From assembly GCA_002471225.1 (NCBI GenBank), contig DKPO01000032.1, forward strand, positions 1 through 56,936: a stretch of 56,936 nucleotides of DNA, written 5' to 3'. Below are positions 52,266 through 56,936 of the stretch, piece after piece (the first letter of the stretch is position 1; each line of letters starts with the position of its first letter). The DNA is from Porphyromonadaceae bacterium UBA7332. GTDB taxonomy: Bacteria > Bacteroidota > Bacteroidia > Bacteroidales > UBA7332. The translations under genes were made by a program, and so were the position numbers. The notes beneath the pieces were generated by a model. It saw only the letters and a program-made list of their open reading frames with translations, was not told the DNA's origin and made no database searches.

Positions 52266-54023
52266 TTATTTCTGAATCGGATTAATAGATAAACACAATT
52301 CATCTAATTGCGCATTATCAATTGAAGACGGAGCATCAATCATAACATCTCTACCCGAATTATTTTTAGGGAATGCAATACAATCACGAATTGAATCCAA
52401 TCCTGCAAGAATAGAAACGAAACGATCTAAACCGAAAGCAATACCACCATGAGGAGGTGCTCCGAATTTGAATGCATTCATTAAGAATCCGAATTGAGCT
52501 TCAGCCTGTTCAGGTGTAAATCCTAAGATTTCGAACATTTTATGCTGAAGTTTACTGTCATGAATACGGATAGAACCACCACCAAGCTCAACACCGTTAA
52601 TAACAAGGTCATAAGCGTTAGCTCTGATTTTGCCCGGATCGGTATCAAGTAATGCGATATCTTCAGGTTTTGGAGCTGTAAAAGGATGGTGCATTGCAAA
52701 GAAGCGTTTCGCATCTTCGTCCCACTCTAAAAGAGGGAAATCAACCACCCATAAAGGAGCAAATACGTTTTTGTCGCGAAGACCAAGTTGGCTTCCCATC
52801 TCTAAACGTAGTTCGCATAAAGCTTTTTGTGTTTTCTTTTCTTCTCCTGCAAGGATCAGCATTAAGTCTCCCGGTTTAGCACCGAAACGTTCAGCCCAAG
52901 CCTTAAGATCTTCTTGTGAATAGAACTTGTCAACAGAAGATTTCAATGTACCATCAGCCTCACATTTAACCCAAACTAAACCTTTAGCACCAACCTGAGG
53001 ACGTTTCACGAAGTCTGTTAATGCATCGATTTGTTTACGTGTATAAGTTGCACATCCTTCAGCACAAATACCGCCTACATACTCAACTGAATCAAAAACA
53101 ACAAAGTTTCTGTCAGTAGTAAGGTCTTTAAGTTCTACGAACTTCATACCGAAGCGGATGTCCGGTTTGTCTGATCCGTAAAATTTCATTGCGTCCGAAT
53201 AAGGCATACGGATGAAATCTTCAGTCAGGTCAATATTTTTCAAATGCTTGAACAAATGTTTTGTCAAACCTTCAAATGTATTAAGGACATCTTCCTGATT
53301 TACGAAACACATCTCACAGTCAATTTGAGTAAACTCTGGTTGACGGTCAGCACGTAAATCTTCATCACGGAAACATTTAACGATTTGGAAATATCTGTCA
53401 AAGCCCGATACCATCAATAACTGTTTGAACACTTGAGGTGATTGAGGCAAAGCATAGAACTCACCCGGATTCATACGGGAAGGAACAACGAAATCACGAG
53501 CACCTTCAGGCGTAGATTTAATCAAAACAGGAGTTTCAACTTCAAGGAAACGTTGGTCATCAAGGAAACGACGGGTTTCGAACGATAGTTTATGACGTAG
53601 CTCCAGATTAGCTCTGACTGGTGTACGGCGTAAATCTAAGTAACGATATTGCATACGTAATTCATCACCACCGTCAGTTTCATCTTCTATAGTGAAAGGA
53701 GGAGTCTCAGAAGCATTTAATACAACTAAGTCTTTTACAATAATTTCAACTTCTCCTGTAGGGATATTCTTATTTTTAGAAGAACGTTCCATTACAGTTC
53801 CTACAACCTGAATAACGAACTCACGACCTAACTTATTCGCCTTTTCGCAAAGCTCTTCGTTAACCTCGTTATTGAAAACAAGTTGTGTAATACCATAACG
53901 ATCACGGATATCGACAAAAGTCATACCTCCCATTTTACGTGTACGTTGTACCCATCCGGCAAGAGTAACCTCTTTCTGAACATCGGCAATACGTAATTCA
54001 CCGCAAGTATGTGTTCTATACAT
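52266..54023 (-). CDS. aspS: Aspartyl-tRNA synthetase (bacterial type)
   Basis: This 585-residue class IIb synthetase charges tRNA-Asp. An N-terminal OB anticodon-binding domain (GWVQRTRKMGGMTFVDIRDR) comes first, then catalytic motif 2 (KCFRDEDLRADRQPEFTQ), a bacterial GAD-type insertion (about 285-410) and motif 3 (GLDRFVSILAG). The large insertion marks the bacterial, not archaeal, type. MYRTHTCGEL at 54023 is the family start. The longer frame reads through promoter sequence (54056-54063). The same window holds an aberrant tRNA-Asp-like array about 52 kb away. Confidence 0.96.
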   Translation of the reverse strand: MYRTHTCGELRIADVQKEVTLAGWVQRTRKMGGMTFVDIRDRYGITQLVFNNEVNEELCEKANKLGREFVIQVVGTVMERSSKNKNIPTGEVEIIVKDLVVLNASETPPFTIEDETDGGDELRMQYRYLDLRRTPVRANLELRHKLSFETRRFLDDQRFLEVETPVLIKSTPEGARDFVVPSRMNPGEFYALPQSPQVFKQLLMVSGFDRYFQIVKCFRDEDLRADRQPEFTQIDCEMCFVNQEDVLNTFEGLTKHLFKHLKNIDLTEDFIRMPYSDAMKFYGSDKPDIRFGMKFVELKDLTTDRNFVVFDSVEYVGGICAEGCATYTRKQIDALTDFVKRPQVGAKGLVWVKCEADGTLKSSVDKFYSQEDLKAWAERFGAKPGDLMLILAGEEKKTQKALCELRLEMGSQLGLRDKNVFAPLWVVDFPLLEWDEDAKRFFAMHHPFTAPKPEDIALLDTDPGKIRANAYDLVINGVELGGGSIRIHDSKLQHKMFEILGFTPEQAEAQFGFLMNAFKFGAPPHGGIAFGLDRFVSILAGLDSIRDCIAFPKNNSGRDVMIDAPSSIDNAQLDELCLSINPIQK

Positions 54024-54055
54024 ATTATTGTTATTATGATGATTAATCGAAAATA

Positions 54056-54087
54056 CAAATATAAGTCCTGAAAACAGGACTGGCAAA
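54056..54087 (-). promoter_or_regulatory. aspS promoter
   Basis: On the minus strand TTTG (54084-54087), 20 nt, TATATTTG (54056-54063). It predicts a 26-nt leader and fixes the aspS start. Confidence 0.72.
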
Positions 54088-54162
54088 GTTAATAATTTTT
54101 TTTATCTCACACTTTCAATGTTCAAAAAAGAGTGAATGGACAGGCCATTGTAAGCAATAAAA

Positions 54163-54182
54163 AAGGCTGCAAAATGCAGCCT
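54163..54182 (-). terminator. Terminator of the small HTH gene
   Basis: AAGGCTGC/GCAGCCTT with a 4-nt loop is followed by six T on the minus strand. Confidence 0.85.
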
Positions 54183-54193
54183 TGATAATTATT

Positions 54194-54463
54194 CTACTTT
54201 AAAGAATCCAACTCTCGAACTTCCGACAGTATCAATAATGCTTTTTCCAAAATTGTAGGATCATCTAAAACCACGATGCCACCATCTGCACCAGGCTCCA
54301 AATGAACCCCTACACTCCCTCCGAAATCATAGTTGTGACCGCCGAAATAGTTTCGTACAGTATCCACAGGTAAGTTAAGCTCATCAGCAATGCGGTGAGT
54401 ACTTCCGTCAGGAAGGCTGTTTTTAATTCGACGTAGCTCGTTGAAAGAAATAGTCATGCTCAT
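54194..54463 (-). CDS. Small HTH-like DNA-binding protein
   Basis: This 89-residue protein resembles a small DNA-binding protein conserved in Bacteroidales. An HTH-like segment is seen at about 9-40: LRRIKNSLPDGSTHRIADEL, then PVDTVRNYF as the likely recognition helix. The C-terminal half (VGVHLEPGADGGIVVLDD) is beta-rich, then helical. No ligand site is recognised. It is monocistronic with a terminator, and its targets are unknown. Both ATGs (54463 and 54457) are possible starts. Confidence 0.7.
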   Translation of the reverse strand: MSMTISFNELRRIKNSLPDGSTHRIADELNLPVDTVRNYFGGHNYDFGGSVGVHLEPGADGGIVVLDDPTILEKALLILSEVRELDSLK

Positions 54464-54813
54464 ATCGAAAAAATTTAAAAGGTTAATATTGGTTCATGAA
54501 AGTAGTGTACACATAAACTCCAGCGAATAATTCTTTTGTTTATTTTTTATGTACGCCGTAAACTTATCATATAAATTTTTAATATCAAACAAATTTTACA
54601 GAACTTTTTTACTGTTCTATAGCATAATAAATAATTGAACAATATCGCACTTTTTATATGCTCAGATGTTCTAATACATATAACATAAAATAGAGTAGAA
54701 AAGTCGAAACATACATCTAAATTTTCTATATAAAATGCAAAGATGCTTGATAGGCTTAAGTTTCTTCTCTACTTTTGAAGTGAATAACAAACTATCTAAA
54801 CCTATAATTGTCT
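54464..54813. other. A+T-rich divergent intergenic region
   Basis: 350 bp between the small HTH gene and the symporter gene. Apart from the symporter promoter nothing coding is seen. Confidence 0.6.
54747..54777 (+). promoter_or_regulatory. Promoter of the amino-acid symporter gene
   Basis: TTG (54747-54749), 20 nt, TACTTTTG (54770-54777), 36 nt before the ATG. Confidence 0.65.
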
Positions 54814-56214
54814 ATGTGGAATTTTGATAAGATTATAACAGAGTCGAGTGATTTTATTTGGACCTATATATTAATTGCCTTATTGATAGGTACTGCTCTA
54901 TATTTTACATTTCGTTTGCGATTCGTTCAGTTTGCACATCTGAAAGAAATGATAAAACTCTTAGGAGAGACAACTAAAAAAGATAAGGATAATAGTGTTT
55001 CATCTTTTCAGGCTTTTACAATCTCATTGGCATCTCGTGTAGGTACCGGTAATATGGCGGGAGTTGCAACGGCTATAGCCATCGGAGGTCCCGGATCCAT
55101 CTTCTGGATGTGGATCATAGCTTTGATTGGTGCTGCCTCAGGTTTTGCCGAGTCAACACTTGCACAGTTATTTAAGCGTCCCGGAAAACGATCTTTTATA
55201 GGTGGTCCGGCTTATTATATGCAACATGGTTTAGGTAAACGCTGGATGGGTATTCTGTTTTCAATTTTAATAACGATTACCTTTGGTTTGGTATTTAACT
55301 CTGTACAATCAAATACAATTTCATTTGCCTTTGAAGAGTCTTTTGGTATCGATAGAATGTTATCGGGTGGTATTATCACATTGTTTACCCTGATTGTCAT
55401 TTTCGGAGGAATCCATCGTATCGCTCAGGTCTCAAGCGTTATCGTTCCTTTTATGGCTGTCGGTTATATTGTATTGGCTGTTGGTATTGTTCTGATGAAT
55501 ATAGGCGAACTGCCAAGAGTCATAAAACTGATTGTTACTTCAGCCTTTGGTATGGAGCAAGTGATAGGCGGAGGTTTAGGTGTGGCACTTATGCAAGGGA
55601 TCCGACGTGGATTGTTTTCGAATGAGGCAGGTATGGGTTCTGCTCCCAATGCAGCAGCAACAGCCGATGTAAGCCATCCCGTAAAACAAGGATATATTCA
55701 ATCCTTAGGCGTGTTTACAGACACTTTACTTATTTGTAGCTGTACGGCATTCATCATTTTATTTTCGGATGTTTATACCAATTCAGATCTTGATGGAATT
55801 AAACTCACACAAGCGGCATTAGTAAATGAAATAGGTCCTGCCGGTGGTCTGTTTATTTCAATAGCGATCTTCTTCTTTGCATTTAGCTCTATTATCGGTA
55901 ATTATTATTACGGAGAAACCAACATTCAATTCATAAGCAAGAAACCAATTTACTTGCTGTTGTACCGTATAATTGTAGCGCTGATGGTAATGGGAGGTTC
56001 TATCTTAAGTTTAAAAACAGTATGGAATCTGGCCGACTTGTTCATGGGCTTGATGGCTATCATTAACCTGATTGCAATTCTGGCATTAAGTCGCTATGTA
56101 TATATCGCATTAAAAGACTATAATATGCAGAAAAAAGCAGGAATCAAAAGTCCTAATTTTAAAGCATCAAGTATGCCGGATATACAAGATGAACTCCCTT
56201 GTTGGAAAGACTGA
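54814..56214 (+). CDS. Alanine/glycine:cation symporter (AGCS family)
   Basis: This 466-residue membrane protein has about 11 helices and AGCS signatures: SLASRVGTGNMAGVATAIAIGGPG (split: SLASRVGTGN then MAGVATAI), FWMWIIALIGAASGFAES and FSNEAGMGSAPNAAA. AGCS transporters take up alanine or glycine with Na+ or H+. The first in-frame codon is TTG at 54808, but the ATG at 54814 (MWNFDKII) is preferred. It is a single-gene unit closed by a strong terminator. Confidence 0.92.
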   Translation: MWNFDKIITESSDFIWTYILIALLIGTALYFTFRLRFVQFAHLKEMIKLLGETTKKDKDNSVSSFQAFTISLASRVGTGNMAGVATAIAIGGPGSIFWMWIIALIGAASGFAESTLAQLFKRPGKRSFIGGPAYYMQHGLGKRWMGILFSILITITFGLVFNSVQSNTISFAFEESFGIDRMLSGGIITLFTLIVIFGGIHRIAQVSSVIVPFMAVGYIVLAVGIVLMNIGELPRVIKLIVTSAFGMEQVIGGGLGVALMQGIRRGLFSNEAGMGSAPNAAATADVSHPVKQGYIQSLGVFTDTLLICSCTAFIILFSDVYTNSDLDGIKLTQAALVNEIGPAGGLFISIAIFFFAFSSIIGNYYYGETNIQFISKKPIYLLLYRIIVALMVMGGSILSLKTVWNLADLFMGLMAIINLIAILALSRYVYIALKDYNMQKKAGIKSPNFKASSMPDIQDELPCWKD

Positions 56215-56238
56215 TTCATCCTGTCAGGCAGAATATAA

Positions 56239-56277
56239 AGAGGTATCGAGAGCCCGCTCTCAGTACCTCTTTTTTTG
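56239..56277 (+). terminator. Terminator of the symporter gene
   Basis: AGAGGTA-TC-GAGAG pairs with CTCTC-AG-TACCTCT, loop CCCG, followed by seven T. Confidence 0.9.
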
Positions 56278-56346
56278 CAGGTAATCAACTTTCATTTGGT
56301 TAGTGAAACATCATTTTTTGTTATTCAACCAACCAAATGTTCTTAT

Positions 56347-56399
56347 CCGTACAATGCATTGATTTCGTTCGTTAAATTCGATTGCCATGCGATGGTGAA
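56347..56399. repeat. Diverged direct repeat, copy A
   Basis: About 53 bp, roughly 80 percent identical by eye to 56507-56559, offset 160 bp. The invariant core is GTTCGTTAAATTCGATT; the palindrome AATGCATT is in both copies. Confidence 0.7.
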
Positions 56400-56506
56400 A
56401 TATCATCCCAAATTCAAGAAAGCGCCAATGTGCTTGTACGGGCGCTTGGTAAACGCCCGCGGTTCAAAACCAACAAAAACACAATCAATCCCACAATATT
56501 TATGAT

Positions 56507-56559
56507 CCGCACAATGCATTGATTTTGTTCGTTAAATTCGATTATCGTATGATTGTGAA
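56507..56559. repeat. Diverged direct repeat, copy B
   Basis: Second copy of the 53-bp repeat, with the same core and AATGCATT palindrome. Differences concentrate at the 3' end. Confidence 0.7.
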
Positions 56560-56726
56560 CCACGGGTTTTTGCTAAAAACCCCTACGCCAACATCCGTAG
56601 GTTCTGCATTTCCCACTAACGAGCATAGCGAGTTAAACTCCTAACCACCTCCTGACTTAACTCGTCGACAACCACATCTGATTAAAAGCCTCCTATACCC
56701 CTCAGAACTCCTGTAAAAAAAATCTT

Positions 56727-56936
56727 TTATTCCCCTTGCCCCGAACCCGGATCACCTTCACCCTCGGTATGCACACACTTGGCGGTGGTACGCTCCAATG
56801 GCGAACGATTCACCCTTGCCATCAAATCCACCTCCGGACGGTAGCGGATACTGAATTTACGGATCAGGTTTGAACTGAACTCTTCGGCGGTATCCGATCC
56901 AATCCCGTTGATTGTTACGCGGAAAGTACCCAGACC
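56727..56936 (-). CDS. HU-family (HU-HIG-like) DNA-binding protein, 3' end only
   Basis: The last 69 codons run off the right edge. The product contains LGTFRVTINGIGSDTAEEF and NLIRKFSIRYRPE, typical of the C-terminal half of Bacteroidota HU-like proteins, then a Gly/Glu-rich tail. G+C is visibly higher than in the rest of the window. Such genes often lie in accessory clusters with amidase and VapE-type genes, which cannot be checked here. Confidence 0.7.
   Translation of the reverse strand, partial: GLGTFRVTINGIGSDTAEEFSSNLIRKFSIRYRPEVDLMARVNRSPLERTTAKCVHTEGEGDPGSGQGE

Larger units (their letters stand above)
56278..56726. other. Non-coding region rich in inverted and direct repeats
   Basis: About 450 bp without a gene. 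It has CATTTGGTT/AACCAAATG (56293-56339), AAGCGCC/GGCGCTT (56420-56447), GGGTTTTT/AAAAACCC (56564-56582) and a CGAGTTAA/TTAACTCG pair near 56629-56665, plus the diverged direct repeat at 56347 and 56507. It looks like the boundary of an accessory segment. Confidence 0.55.

Noticed and set aside
56275..56505. A 76-codon plus-strand frame in the terminal repeat region
   Set aside because: It starts inside the symporter terminator, covers repeats and hairpins, and looks random in composition.
56593..56726. A small smalltalk-type protein downstream of the HU-like gene
   Set aside because: The minus strand here has only very short frames with no hydrophobic small-protein pattern.

Overview
The window is chromosomal DNA of a Bacteroidota bacterium, most likely order Bacteroidales and close to Dysgonomonas/Tannerella. 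The low G+C, the many intergenic sites matching the Bacteroidota promoter (TTTG, about 19-20 nt, TAnnTTTG), the weak Shine-Dalgarno sequences, the SusC-type TonB receptors, the FHS sugar transporter beside galM and the MurT-MurK-MurQ gene order all point there. Genus is an inference. No rRNA, CRISPR array, transposase or integrase was seen. LAYOUT: (1) 1-245: a minus-strand tandem array of tRNA-Asp-like units with a 116-bp period and an aberrant 3' half, read from a near-ideal promoter. (2) 404-2729: a clostripain-family lipoprotein and class II fructose-bisphosphate aldolase. (3) 2911-11234: a probable extracellular nucleic-acid scavenging locus, with a secreted endonuclease/exonuclease/phosphatase protein, a TonB-dependent receptor, two surface lipoproteins carrying DUF5689-like, DUF6359-like and choice-of-anchor-J-like domains, and a lipoprotein endonuclease I. 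(4) 11358-16206: an S9 peptidase and an M3 peptidyl-dipeptidase. (5) 16355-17187: arsR-arsC. (6) 17364-24633: a tripartite RND efflux pump followed by a LytS/LytTR two-component system with its own promoter. (7) 24801-28927: a maltose/sugar acetyltransferase, a 0.67-kb palindrome-rich gap, a secreted protein with two retropepsin domains, tRNA-Cys and a porin. (8) 29408-38708: an eight-gene peptidoglycan-salvage operon: GT2 glycosyltransferase, DUF4922 (GalT/Apa2-like), SpoIID, AmpG-like MFS, NamZ (DUF1343), MurT-like membrane protein, MurK-like sugar kinase and MurQ. (9) 38965-42143, minus strand: rpmA, rplU, then an FHS hexose transporter and galM, with a candidate operator at the galM start site. 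(10) 42540-49588: tamB-clpC. (11) 49738-56214: a second TonB receptor, aspS, a small HTH-like protein and an alanine/glycine-type sodium symporter. (12) 56278-56936: a non-coding region with diverged direct repeats and the 3' end of a G+C-richer HU-like gene, probably the edge of an accessory element. HOW IT WORKS TOGETHER: the clearest pathway is peptidoglycan salvage. NamZ releases MurNAc, AmpG-like and MurT-like proteins import muropeptides and MurNAc, the kinase phosphorylates it and MurQ makes GlcNAc-6-P plus lactate. The two upstream genes, GT2 and the HxHxQ/CxxC DUF4922 protein, have no known role in that pathway and are the best candidates for undescribed biology. The nuclease/TonB locus and the tRNA-Asp-like array are the next most interesting.
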